NCBI RefSeq assembly: GCF_033042135.1
Contig: NZ_WBXM01000008.1
Coordinates: 62,001 to 126,000, forward strand
From: Haloechinothrix sp033042135
GTDB taxonomy: Bacteria; Actinomycetota; Actinomycetes; Mycobacteriales; Pseudonocardiaceae
Reading direction: 5' to 3'
Length of the DNA: 64,000 nucleotides
In this document: positions 34,381 through 44,277 of the stretch, in pieces
Layout of the letters: the number at the start of each line of letters is the position of its first letter
Numbering within the stretch: position 1 is the stretch's first letter
Made by a program: the position numbers and the translations under genes
Notes under the pieces: generated by a model
What the model saw: only the letters and a program-made list of their open reading frames with translations
Database searches by the model: none
What the model was told of the DNA's origin: nothing

Positions 34381-34398
34381 AGGTGACTGCATTCACCT
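34381..34398 (-). promoter_or_regulatory. Palindrome AGGTGA-n6-TCACCT upstream of etfBA
   Basis: Perfect 6-bp arms around CTGCAT, 22 bases upstream (in etf direction) of the candidate -35. Possible second operator. Confidence 0.4.
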
Positions 34399-34544
34399 GG
34401 AAGGCCCATCTATCTGGACCATCGTACAACTACCACTCACACGTTCGAACAGGCGCTACGGCATCCAGCGGGTACAGCAGGGTGCGCGATACGGCCAGTA
34501 CGGGGGTGCGCGACGGGGAAAGTGGCCGGAATGTCCTGGGGAAA

Positions 34545-34593
34545 CCCTTCCCCTCGCGCCGGCAGCGGGTGAGAACCGGCGCGAGGGGAAGGG
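34545..34593 (-). terminator. Terminator after malate synthase
   Basis: 18-bp perfect stem (CCCTTCCCCTCGCGCCGG and its complement) with a 13-base loop, 5 bases after the aceB stop, then a short TTT. Confidence 0.85.
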
Positions 34594-34598
34594 AAGTG

Positions 34599-36200
34599 TC
34601 ACACGCTGTGCGTCAGGTAGCGGGCGTAGGCACAGGTGGTAAAGAAGCTCGGCAACGTCTCGCTGAGGGCGGACTCGATGAAGATCGCGCGGGCATCGTC
34701 GAGCCGGTCATCGGCGCCGCCACGCTCGGCACGGATGGTGGCCACCTCCTCGTCGAGCATGCGGGTGACCAGCTCGGCGTCGATGGCCGTGCCGTCGTCG
34801 AGCTTGGTCTGGTTGTGCATCCACTGCCAGACCTGGCTGCGGGAGATCTCCGCGGTGGCCGCGTCCTCGCGCAGCTCGCCGATCGTCACGGTTCCGGTGC
34901 CTGCCAGCCACGAGTCGATGTAGCGCAGCGCCACGCGGATGTTGTGCCGCAGCCCGTCCTCGGTGACCTCGCCGCCGGTACCCGCGACGTGGAGCAGGTC
35001 GTCCCTGGTGACCTCGGGACGGGAACGCGCGGGCCGGGCGGTGGCCGCCGCACCCTGCTCACTGCTGGATTCGCCGCGGGTGTCGTAGACCTCCCGGCAC
35101 ACGCCGACCATGGCCGGGTGCGCCACCCAAGAGCCGTCGAACCCGACGTCGATCTCGCGCTCGGTATCCTCCCGGACCACGGCGATCGCCTCGGTGTTGC
35201 GATCGGTGTCCGTGCTCGGCACGACCGCCGTCATATCGCCGATCGCCTGAGCGCCCCGCTTGTGGCACGTGTCCACAAGCAACTCGGTGTAGGCGCGCAA
35301 GAACGGCACCGACATCGTCACCTCGGCGCGGTTGGGAAGCACGAAGTCGCCACCCCGGCGGCTGAAGTTCTTGATGATGCTGAAGATGTAGTCCCACCGT
35401 CCGGCGTTGAGCCCGGCAGCGTGCTCGCGCAGCTCGTAGAGGATCTCCTCCATCTCGAACGCCGCGGTGACCGTCTCGATCAGCACCGTAGCCCGGATGG
35501 TGCCCTGCTGCACATCCAGCAGCCGTTGCGCCGTGACGAACACGTCGTTCCACAACCGGGCCTCGTGGTGGCTCTCCACCTTGGGCAGGCAGAAGTACGG
35601 GCCGCTGCCGCGATCGAGCAGTTCCCGCACGTTGTGGAAGAAGTACAGGCCGAAGTCGAACAGGCTCGCCGAGACCGGGCGTCCGTCGATCCGCACGTGC
35701 TTTTCCACCATGTGCCAGCCACGGGGGCGCACCGCGATCGTCGCCCTGCCGTCACCGGTAGCACCGGTGGCGCCGCGAACGGCGTCGTGCAGGTTGAGCT
35801 GGCCGCTCATGACGTTCGCCCAGGTCGGCGACAGGCCGTCCTCGAAGTCCGCCAGCCAGACGTGCGCGCCCGAGGTCACCATCTCCTCGACCGTCGCCCG
35901 GTCGGCAGGGGGGCCTGCGATCTCCACCCTGCGGTCGCTCAGCCCGGCAGCGGCACCGGCCACCCGCCAGGAGGAGTCCGAGCGGATGTGCGCGGTCTCC
36001 GCCAGGAAGTCGAGCTCCTCCTCTCCCGAGTTCAGCTTCTCCTTCCTGCGCCGCCGCGCGTCGAGGAGCTCACGACGTCGCCCGGCGAACTCGTTGTCCA
36101 GGCGGGCTACGAACTCGAGCGCCTCAGGCGTGAGGATCTCGTCGAACCGGTCCGCCATCGAACCGGAGACCGTGGTCCGGTAGCTCAAGCTGGTAGCCAT
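34599..36200 (-). CDS. aceB: Malate synthase A
   Basis: Condenses glyoxylate with acetyl-CoA to malate in the glyoxylate shunt. Malate synthase A features: the N-terminal FLAETAHIRSDSSWRVA segment, HVWLADFEDGLSPTW, RPRGWHMVEKHV, the catalytic VLIETVTAAFEMEEILYELREHAAGLNAGRWDYIFS with its Glu/Asp metal ligands, and the C-terminal MHNQTKLDDG. 533 residues is normal for MSA; it is not the 720-residue GlcB type. It follows aceA, with a strong hairpin between them. Confidence 0.96.
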   Translation of the reverse strand: MATSLSYRTTVSGSMADRFDEILTPEALEFVARLDNEFAGRRRELLDARRRRKEKLNSGEEELDFLAETAHIRSDSSWRVAGAAAGLSDRRVEIAGPPADRATVEEMVTSGAHVWLADFEDGLSPTWANVMSGQLNLHDAVRGATGATGDGRATIAVRPRGWHMVEKHVRIDGRPVSASLFDFGLYFFHNVRELLDRGSGPYFCLPKVESHHEARLWNDVFVTAQRLLDVQQGTIRATVLIETVTAAFEMEEILYELREHAAGLNAGRWDYIFSIIKNFSRRGGDFVLPNRAEVTMSVPFLRAYTELLVDTCHKRGAQAIGDMTAVVPSTDTDRNTEAIAVVREDTEREIDVGFDGSWVAHPAMVGVCREVYDTRGESSSEQGAAATARPARSRPEVTRDDLLHVAGTGGEVTEDGLRHNIRVALRYIDSWLAGTGTVTIGELREDAATAEISRSQVWQWMHNQTKLDDGTAIDAELVTRMLDEEVATIRAERGGADDRLDDARAIFIESALSETLPSFFTTCAYARYLTHSV

Positions 36201-36226
36201 GTCGCTCCTCCTTGACGGGTGGGAAA

Positions 36227-36277
36227 GCGGCGGCGGTGGGAGGCGGTGTCAAGGGGGAAGGCTCCCACCGCCGCCGC
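36227..36277 (-). terminator. Hairpin between aceA and aceB
   Basis: 16-bp perfect stem (GCGGCGGCGGTGGGAG and its complement) with a 19-base loop, 10 bases past the aceA stop. It may attenuate read-through to aceB or stabilise the aceA message. Confidence 0.7.
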
Positions 36278-36286
36278 AGGGGTGAA

Positions 36287-37573
<1,287 letters not shown>

Positions 37574-37610
37574 CGGTTCTCCACAGTTGTCCTCGTGCAT
37601 CGCTGCAACG

Positions 37611-37620
37611 ACTTTGCAAA
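37611..37620. promoter_or_regulatory. RamB-type box ACTTTGCAAA
   Basis: Matches the core of the RamB operator known from Corynebacterium (AACTTTGCAAA). It lies 38 bases upstream of the aceA start. Confidence 0.65.
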
Positions 37621-37686
37621 CGTTGCGATTTCTCGCTTCTTAGAGAAACCATGCCATGCCCAGCTAAAACAGCGCTACATGGCCAA

Positions 37687-37694
37687 TTTGCAAA
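37687..37694. promoter_or_regulatory. Second RamB-type box TTTGCAAA
   Basis: Palindromic TTTGCAAA inside the AT-rich CAATTTGCAAATTTG, midway between aceA and ramB. It would allow control of both genes. Confidence 0.6.
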
Positions 37695-37812
37695 TTTGTG
37701 CGAAGTATCCGTACCATCTTGCGAAGGATGCGAAGGTGTTGGCTCGCGAGCCGACTCTTCCACGGCCGTTCCCGGTCGAGTCCCGGACAATCAGCGGTGA
37801 GGGAGCCCCACG

Positions 37813-39243
37813 ATGGAGAAAACGTTCGCCGGAGCCAAGCTCCGGCATCTGCGTGAAGACCGCGCGATGAGCCAGGCTGATCTGGCTCGCGTGTTGGAGA
37901 TCTCACCGAGCTACCTGAACCAGATCGAGCACAACGCCCGCCCGCTGACGGTCCCGGTACTCCTCCGGCTCGCGGAGGCGTTCGGAGTGGACGCCGAGTT
38001 CTTCGCCAGCAACGACACCGGCCGCCTCGTGGCCGATGTGCGCGAGGCGCTGATGGACGAGGCCGTCGGGGCGACCGTGTCCTCCAGTGAGATCAACGAC
38101 CTCGCCACGAACCTACCCACCGTGGCCCAGGCCCTCGTCAAACTGCACAAGCGCTACCGGGACGCGGTGGAGAACACCGCTGCCCTGGTGACCGAGGACG
38201 GCACGGGACAGCACGGCAGCCCAGCCGCCCCGCTGCCGCACGAGGAAGTGCGCGACTTCTTCTACGAGCGCGAGAACTACGTCGCCGAGCTCGACGAGCG
38301 TGCCGAGCGCATGGCGGTGCAGCTCGGCATGGTGCGCGGCGCCGACCTGCGTAACGCGCTGCGCGATACGTTGTCGGCGTCCTACGGCGTGCACTGCACC
38401 ACCGAAGGCCTCGACGAGGATCGTGGCGAGCTGCATCGCTACGAACCGGACACCCGGGTGCTACGCATGGCGCCGAGCATGCGGGTCGGCCAACAGGCCT
38501 TCCGCATGGCCTCGCAGATCGCGCTGCTCGAGCACTCGGATTTGATCGACGAGCTCTCCGACTCCTGGGCGTTCTCCGGACAGGCCGCACGCTCGCTGGC
38601 CAGGGTGGGACTGGCCAACTACTTCGCGGGGGCGCTGATCCTGCCCTACACCGAGTTCCACAGTCGCGCCGAGCGCTACCGCTACGACATCGAAAGGCTA
38701 TGCGATCACTTCGGTGTGGGTTTCGAGACGGTGTGCCACCGGCTGTCGACACTGCAACGCCCGAAGAAGCGGGGGATCCCGTTCTCGTTCGTACGCGTCG
38801 ACCGGGCGGGCAATATGTCCAAGCGGCAGTCGGCCGCGGGCTTCCATTTCTCCCGGGTCGGTGGTTCCTGCCCGCTGTGGAGCATCTACGAGGCATTCGC
38901 CTCGCCAGGCAAGATCCTCACGCAGGTCGCCGAGATGCCGGACGGCAAGCGGTACTTCTGGATCGCCAGGACCGTGTTCCGCAACATCGGCGGTTACGGG
39001 TCCCCCGGCAAGATCTTCAGCGTGGGGCTCGGCTGCGAGCTACGGCATGCACGCAGGCTGATCTACTCCACCGGGCTCGATCTCGACGACAACTCGGCTG
39101 CGACGCCGATCGGCATGGGATGCAAGGTCTGCGAGAGGCTGGCCTGCCCCCAGCGGGCCTTTCCCACCATCGGCAAGCAGCTCACCGTCGACGAGAACAC
39201 CAGTACCTTCGTGCCCTATCCCGCGGTGCCCAAGTCGGACTGA
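37813..39243 (+). CDS. ramB: RamB-type (ScfR/IcrR) regulator of acetate metabolism
   Basis: 476-residue XRE-like regulator. The N-terminal HTH is LRHLREDRAMSQADLARVLEISPSYLNQIEHNARPL, followed by an IrrE-like peptidase-fold domain (ANYFAGALILPYTEF and the region around it) and the C-terminal short-chain-fatty-acid-regulator domain with Cys pairs (GMGCKVCERLACPQRAFPT). In Corynebacterium and Mycobacterium, RamB represses aceA/aceB or icl1. Here it is divergent from aceA with operator-like boxes between. Start ATG with GAGGGAG upstream. Confidence 0.88.
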   Translation: MEKTFAGAKLRHLREDRAMSQADLARVLEISPSYLNQIEHNARPLTVPVLLRLAEAFGVDAEFFASNDTGRLVADVREALMDEAVGATVSSSEINDLATNLPTVAQALVKLHKRYRDAVENTAALVTEDGTGQHGSPAAPLPHEEVRDFFYERENYVAELDERAERMAVQLGMVRGADLRNALRDTLSASYGVHCTTEGLDEDRGELHRYEPDTRVLRMAPSMRVGQQAFRMASQIALLEHSDLIDELSDSWAFSGQAARSLARVGLANYFAGALILPYTEFHSRAERYRYDIERLCDHFGVGFETVCHRLSTLQRPKKRGIPFSFVRVDRAGNMSKRQSAAGFHFSRVGGSCPLWSIYEAFASPGKILTQVAEMPDGKRYFWIARTVFRNIGGYGSPGKIFSVGLGCELRHARRLIYSTGLDLDDNSAATPIGMGCKVCERLACPQRAFPTIGKQLTVDENTSTFVPYPAVPKSD

Positions 39244-39314
39244 CTCCCAGCAGCACCGGCACCACCCCGATGCGCGTTGGCGCACGCCCACGCGGTACGA
39301 CAGACTCGGCAGGC

Positions 39315-40268
39315 GTGAACCGGCTGATCATCGATACCGATCCGGGCGTCGACGACGCCTTCGCCATCGCCCTCGCCGCGCTCGATCCCGATACCGAGCT
39401 GCTGGCGGTGACCACCGTGTTCGGCAATGTGCCGCTGGAGGTCACCACCGACAACGCGCGACGGGTCCTCGCGCTGTGCGACCGCGAGGACGTGCCGGTC
39501 GCCGCGGGCGCAGCCCGGCCGCTGGTGCACCCGCAGCCGCACCGGGCGCAGCACGCTCACGGCGCCGACGGGCTGTCCGGCCGTGCCGGGCAGTTGCCGG
39601 AACCCACCCGTGCGGCGCACGATCTCGGCGCCGTGGAGCTGATGGTGCGGCTGCTTGCCGCGACCGACGAGCCGGTGACCATCGCTGCCATCGGGCCGCT
39701 GACCAACATCGCCCTCCTGCTGGCCACCCGACCCGACCTCGCTCCAGCCATCGACCGGCTGGTGATCATGGGAGGGGCGGTGTCGGGCGGCAACGTGACG
39801 GCTGCGGCCGAGTTCAACATCTGGAGCGATCCGGAAGCCGCGCAGCGGGTGCTCGCCGGGGAGTCGGTGCCGTCCGTGCTCGTCCCGATCGACCTGACGA
39901 CGCGCTGCGCGGTGGACCGCGACTGGCTCGACACCCTGGCCCGTTCCGGGCACCGTGGCGCGGCCCTGCACGCGCTCGTTCCCGACTACCTGGCGCACTA
40001 CCGGACCGTGCTCGGCTGGGACGGCATCGTGCTGCACGACGCCGTCGCCGTCGCCGAAGCGATCCGGCCCGCAACCCTCACGCACACTCCCTACCAGCTC
40101 GAGGTGGACTGCACACCAGGCCCATCGCGGGGCGCCACCGTCGTCGATCGCCGTACCACGGCACCCCTCGTCCCGCCTACCAGCGACCAGCGGCCGGTGG
40201 GCGTTGCCCACGACGCCGACCTCGACGCGATACGGGATCTGCTGCTCACCGGGCTGAGCAGCAGCTGA
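39315..40268 (+). CDS. Nucleoside hydrolase (IunH type)
   Basis: Calcium-dependent N-ribohydrolase of nucleosides. The signature DTDPGVDDAFAIA gives the Asp cluster binding Ca and ribose; VTIAAIGPLTNIALLL, LVIMGGAVSGGNVTAAAEFNIWSDPEAA and the C-terminal HDAVAVAEAI are the other conserved blocks. The GTG at VNRLIIDTDPG was chosen because the active-site motif must be near the N-terminus; an ATG 15 codons earlier lacks a ribosome site. 317 residues, standard. 72 bases after ramB on the same strand. Confidence 0.9.
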   Translation: MNRLIIDTDPGVDDAFAIALAALDPDTELLAVTTVFGNVPLEVTTDNARRVLALCDREDVPVAAGAARPLVHPQPHRAQHAHGADGLSGRAGQLPEPTRAAHDLGAVELMVRLLAATDEPVTIAAIGPLTNIALLLATRPDLAPAIDRLVIMGGAVSGGNVTAAAEFNIWSDPEAAQRVLAGESVPSVLVPIDLTTRCAVDRDWLDTLARSGHRGAALHALVPDYLAHYRTVLGWDGIVLHDAVAVAEAIRPATLTHTPYQLEVDCTPGPSRGATVVDRRTTAPLVPPTSDQRPVGVAHDADLDAIRDLLLTGLSSS

Positions 40269-40322
40269 CCGCCGCGCGGTCGAACCGTTCCGGGGAGCCG
40301 CCCGCCTATTTTACCATGTTCT

Positions 40323-40356
40323 TGATGTTCACAAACTTATGAAAATCATGTAGCTT
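40323..40356 (+). promoter_or_regulatory. ABC exporter promoter with overlapping inverted repeat
   Basis: Arms TGATGTTCA and TGAAAATCA (8 of 9 positions complementary, 8-base spacer, 40323-40348) overlap a TTCACA -17- TAGCTT promoter. The stretch is unusually AT-rich. It looks like a TetR- or MarR-type operator; no such regulator gene is adjacent. Confidence 0.55.
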
Positions 40357-40403
40357 CGGAGTGCCTGCGAGTCACGCTGGCATCGTCATCCAGGGGAGCG
40401 ACC

Positions 40404-41339
40404 ATGTCTCTAGCCACCACCCCGGACGGGGCTGCCGTGAGCGTGTCGGAGCTGAACAAGACCTTCGGCTCGGTCACCGCGTTGGATCGCCTCGAGTTGA
40501 CCGTGCGAACCGGCGAGGTGCACGGATTCCTCGGCCCGAACGGGGCGGGGAAGTCGACGACCATCCGGATCCTGCTTGGCCTGCTCCGCGCCGATTCCGG
40601 CCACGCCGAGGTACTGGGCGGCGATCCCTGGCGCGACGCCGTGCACCTGCACCGCAGGCTCGCCTACGTCCCCGGCGACGTCAGCCTGTGGCCGAACCTG
40701 ACGGGAGGGGAGGCCATCGACCTGTTCGCGAGGCTGCGCGGTGGTTTCGACCGGCGCAAGCGCGACGAGCTGTGCGAGCGGTTCGATCTCGACCCCACCA
40801 AGAAAGGGCGGACCTACTCCAAGGGCAACCGGCAGAAGGTCGCCCTGGTGTCGGCGCTGGCCTCGGACGTCGAGCTGCTCGTCATGGACGAGCCCACCGC
40901 GGGACTGGACCCGCTCATGGAGGCCATCTTCGCCGAATGCGTCCGCGAGGCGAACGCGGCAGGAACAACTGTGCTGCTGTCCAGCCACATCCTCGCGCAG
41001 GTGGAGGCACTCTGCGACCGGGTCTCGATCATCAGGAACGGCCACATCGTGGAGTCGGGAAGCCTGGACGAGCTTCGTCACCTCACCCGCACCACCGTTA
41101 TCGCCGAGACGGCACAGCCGCTCACCGACATCGAAGCGGTCACCGGCGTGCACGACGTTGTCCACACCGACGGCAAGGTCCAGTTCGATGTCGACTCCGA
41201 ACAACTCGACCCCGTGATCGGGCACCTGCACCGCCACGGTATCCGCTCGCTGATCAGCCAACCGCCCACATTGGAACAGCTGTTCATGCGGCACTACGGC
41301 GAAGAGTTGGCCGTCAACACGAGCGGGGAATCACAATGA
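40404..41339 (+). CDS. ABC transporter ATP-binding protein (drug/polyketide exporter type)
   Basis: ATPase of a two-gene exporter. Walker A GPNGAGKSTT, signature in YSKGNRQKVALVSAL, Walker B LLVMDEPTAGLDP, H-loop SSHILAQ; then a C-terminal extension of about 90 residues as in DrrA-type proteins. In place of canonical LSGGQ it has YSKGNRQK. 311 residues. RBS GGGGAG at 5 bases. Its stop overlaps the permease start (ATGA). Confidence 0.93.
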   Translation: MSLATTPDGAAVSVSELNKTFGSVTALDRLELTVRTGEVHGFLGPNGAGKSTTIRILLGLLRADSGHAEVLGGDPWRDAVHLHRRLAYVPGDVSLWPNLTGGEAIDLFARLRGGFDRRKRDELCERFDLDPTKKGRTYSKGNRQKVALVSALASDVELLVMDEPTAGLDPLMEAIFAECVREANAAGTTVLLSSHILAQVEALCDRVSIIRNGHIVESGSLDELRHLTRTTVIAETAQPLTDIEAVTGVHDVVHTDGKVQFDVDSEQLDPVIGHLHRHGIRSLISQPPTLEQLFMRHYGEELAVNTSGESQ

Positions 41340-42973
41340 ACACGAGCACCGCACCCGCCGTCCGCGCCCGTCACGGCTCGCTCACCGGTACGCCTGCGCT
41401 GATCCGGTTCGCGCTGCGCCGCGACCGGGTGCGCATCCCCGCGTGGATCGCCGCGCTCACGCTGGGCACGGTGGCCACGCTCGCCAGCCTCGCCGATCTC
41501 TACCCCACCAGCGTTGAGCGACAGGCCATCGCCGAGACCATGGGCACGCCAGCGGGCCTGGCCATGTCGGGACCTGCCGAGTACCTCGCCGACTACAACA
41601 TCGGCGCGATGATGGGGCACCAGATGCTCGGCTTCACCGCGCTGCTTGTCGCACTGATGAGCGTGCTCATGCTGGTGCGCCACACCAGGGCCGAGGAAGA
41701 AAGCGGCAGGGCCGAGCTGGTCCGCGCCGCGGTGGTCGGGCGCCACGCGCACGCGACGGCCGCGCTGGTTGTGGTGATCGCCACCAACCTCCTGCTGGCC
41801 GTGGTGATGGGACTCGCACTGGCGGCGACCGGCGCCGAAGGCGTCACCACGGGCGGCTCGCTGCTGTACGGGTTCGCCCACGCCGCGGTCGGCGTCGCCT
41901 TCGCTGGGCTCACCATGGTGACCGTGCAGATCACCGAGCACACCAGGGGAGCGGCAGGCATGGGACTGGCCGCCATCGGACTAGCCTACGTGCTGCGAGC
42001 GGCAGGCGATGTGGGCGACGGCACGCTGTCCTGGCTGTCCCCCATAGGCTGGGCGCAGGCGACCTTGGTGTACGTAGACGACCGCTGGTGGCCGTTGCTG
42101 CTCGCGGCCGGGGTCGCCGCCGTACTCATCGCCGTAGGGGTCGCGCTGAGCACCCGCCGGGATGTCGGCTCGGGGCTGCGCGGGACGCGCGCAGGCAGGC
42201 AGGCCGCCTCCGCCGTACTGGGAAACCCGTTCGGCCTGGCAGTACGGCTGCAGCGGGGCCTGCTCATCGGCTTCACCGCCACGCTCGCCCTGCTCGGCAT
42301 CGCCTACGGCGCCATCCTGAACGAAGTCGAGGACATGCTCACGGCGATCGCGGAGATGGAGCGAGCCCTCGCGGACATCGGCGGCGCCACAGTCACCGAG
42401 TCGTTCGCCTCGATGGTCATGATCGTGCTCGCGGTGATCGCCTCGATCTACGTCGTGCTCGCCGCGTCGCGAGGCAGGGCGGAGGAAGCCGACGGCAGGG
42501 CCGAGCCGGTTCTCGCCACCGCTGTCTCCCGACACCGGTGGCTCGCCAGCCACATCACGGTCGCCCTGCTCGGCGGGATCGTGGTGCTGGCCGCTGGCGG
42601 GTTGGGTTTCGGCATAGCGGGAGCGCTCGCGGTGGATGACAGCGAGCTCATCACCCAGCTCCTCGGCGCCGCCGTGGCGTACTTCCCGGCGTTGTGGGTC
42701 ACGGCAGGCCTCGCGGTAGCGCTCTACGGCTTGTCACCGAGGCTGACGCCGCTGGCCTGGATCGTGCCGGTGTACGGGTTCCTCGTCGGCTACCTGGGAC
42801 AGATCCTGCAGTTCCCGGAGTGGATGACCAACCTGTCACCCTTCGGGCACGTTCCCGAGCTACCCGCCGAGGAGTTCTCCGTGCTCCCGCTGGCCTTGCT
42901 GCTCGCGGTCGCTGCCGCGCTGCTGGCCATCGGCCTGTCCGCGTTCCGGCAGCGTGACCTGGAGACGGCGTAA
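41336..42973 (+). CDS. ABC-2 type exporter permease
   Basis: 545-residue membrane protein with about twelve hydrophobic segments arranged as two homologous halves (each half carries an extended stretch such as RHTRAEEESGRAELVRAAVVGRHAHATAAL in the first and ASRGRAEEADGRAEPVLATAVSRHRWLASHI in the second). This RAEEE(S/A)GRAE(L/P)V repeat is typical of fused ABC-2 permeases for antibiotics. Translationally coupled to the ATPase. Substrate unknown. Confidence 0.9.
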   Translation: MNTSTAPAVRARHGSLTGTPALIRFALRRDRVRIPAWIAALTLGTVATLASLADLYPTSVERQAIAETMGTPAGLAMSGPAEYLADYNIGAMMGHQMLGFTALLVALMSVLMLVRHTRAEEESGRAELVRAAVVGRHAHATAALVVVIATNLLLAVVMGLALAATGAEGVTTGGSLLYGFAHAAVGVAFAGLTMVTVQITEHTRGAAGMGLAAIGLAYVLRAAGDVGDGTLSWLSPIGWAQATLVYVDDRWWPLLLAAGVAAVLIAVGVALSTRRDVGSGLRGTRAGRQAASAVLGNPFGLAVRLQRGLLIGFTATLALLGIAYGAILNEVEDMLTAIAEMERALADIGGATVTESFASMVMIVLAVIASIYVVLAASRGRAEEADGRAEPVLATAVSRHRWLASHITVALLGGIVVLAAGGLGFGIAGALAVDDSELITQLLGAAVAYFPALWVTAGLAVALYGLSPRLTPLAWIVPVYGFLVGYLGQILQFPEWMTNLSPFGHVPELPAEEFSVLPLALLLAVAAALLAIGLSAFRQRDLETA

Positions 42974-42994
42974 CCACGGGCAGGCGGCTTCCGT

Positions 42995-44173
42995 TCAGCT
43001 CGGCGGGATGCGCTCGGCGCGGCAGATGAGAGCTGTCGGGGTGGGGCCGATGCGGGTGAGCACTACGCTCGCCTGCTCGGTCCCACCCAGCCGCAACCGG
43101 GGCCGTAGCTTGTTGGGATCCACGTCGAGCCCGCGCACCAGGATCTCGACCCTGCCGACCCGCCGCTTGCGCAGCGCCGCGCGTAGCGCTCTCTCGCTGT
43201 ACTTGCCGTGCTCCAGCACCCGGAACGCGCGCACCCCGGCAGGCGGGGCCTCTCCGGTGAGGTAGGCGATACGGTGATCGAGCTGTCCCAGACCGTGCCG
43301 CGCCGCGTACTGCCGCACGAGACCGGCGCGGACGATCGCGCCATCCGGGTCAACGATCCACTCCCCCACCTCCCGCACCGCCGCGTCATCCGGCTCGGTG
43401 TCAGTGACCGCTTCACGGGAACCGTCCGAACGCAACACGGTTGCCCTGCGCGAGACCTCGGCGAGCCCGCCCGACCACAGGCACGCTTCCCGTACCTGAC
43501 CGTCCAGCGAGATGATCTCCACTTCCGCCGCCCACGGAACCACCTCGGGGTCGACCCCGGGGGCACATTTCACCACCAGGTCACGACCGGCGTAGGTGCG
43601 CGCGAGCGCATCGAGCGGGGGCGCGAAATCCTCCGGTCGCCACGTTCTCCGGCCGGAACTGTCCCTCCGGCCGGGGTCGGCGACCACGGCTGTTCCTCGC
43701 GATACCGGACGCAGCGCGTCAGCCAGCACCACGGCAGGCGCCACCCCGGCTTCGGCGCAGTTGTGCCGCGCCATGGCCAGCCGGACCTCGTCCAGGTCGG
43801 AGCCGACGCACCGGCTCGCGGTCCGCGCGAGCGTCACGAGATCGGCACCGATCGAGCAGGTCACATCGTGCACGTCGCGCCCGGCCAGCCGGTCGGCTCG
43901 GTACCGCGCGACGTAGTGAGCGCTCGCCTGTTGCAACGCGTCATCGGTCAGCAACCATTCGCCGGGTTCGTCGAGCTTGGCGCGGGCCTTTCTCCGGAGC
44001 AGCACGGTCTCGACCACGGCCGCGTACCGATCCCCGACCTTCTCCCGCGCGGCGGCGATGTCCGAGAGCCAGCTCGACGTGCTCAGCTCGAGCTCGTTAC
44101 AGGCGGCGAGCGCCTGCCGCCCCTCATCCGAGCGAAGGTACTCGACATCCCCTCGCGAGAACCGGTATCCCAC
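42995..44173 (-). CDS. THUMP-like-domain class I SAM methyltransferase
   Basis: 392-residue protein of unknown target. The N-terminal helical part (YLRSDEGRQALAACNELELSTSSWLSDIAAAREKVGDRYAAVVETVLLRRKARAKL) is followed by a SAM-binding core with VHDVTCSIGADLVTLARTASRCVGSDLDEVRLAMARHN and a catalytic-loop-like VVADPGRRDSSGRRTW; the C-terminus is the THUMP-like region (GTEQASVVLTRIGPTPTALICRAERI). It fits the actinobacterial family annotated as SAM methyltransferase/THUMP-like. RNA may be the substrate, by analogy only. It faces the ABC exporter tail-to-tail with no visible terminator. Confidence 0.8.
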   Translation of the reverse strand: MGYRFSRGDVEYLRSDEGRQALAACNELELSTSSWLSDIAAAREKVGDRYAAVVETVLLRRKARAKLDEPGEWLLTDDALQQASAHYVARYRADRLAGRDVHDVTCSIGADLVTLARTASRCVGSDLDEVRLAMARHNCAEAGVAPAVVLADALRPVSRGTAVVADPGRRDSSGRRTWRPEDFAPPLDALARTYAGRDLVVKCAPGVDPEVVPWAAEVEIISLDGQVREACLWSGGLAEVSRRATVLRSDGSREAVTDTEPDDAAVREVGEWIVDPDGAIVRAGLVRQYAARHGLGQLDHRIAYLTGEAPPAGVRAFRVLEHGKYSERALRAALRKRRVGRVEILVRGLDVDPNKLRPRLRLGGTEQASVVLTRIGPTPTALICRAERIPPS

Positions 44174-44277
44174 GGGCTGATCCTATGTCGCCTCCGTTGC
44201 TGGGGCGCGATGCGTCGCGTGGCGGGTATCCAGGACGGCAGTGGCGGCCTCTCACCTCCACTCGATCGATCAGCGCC

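Larger units (their letters stand above)
34168..34598. other. Intergenic region upstream of etfB
   Basis: Contains two palindromes (34335-34348 and 34381-34398), a candidate minus-strand -35 TTGGCA (34354-34359) and -10 TAGTTC, and at its far end the aceB terminator. No gene seen. Confidence 0.6.

Noticed and set aside
38700..39314. N-terminal extension of the nucleoside hydrolase frame into ramB
   Set aside because: The extension overlaps ramB in another frame and puts the active-site Asp cluster 210 residues from the start, unlike the family.
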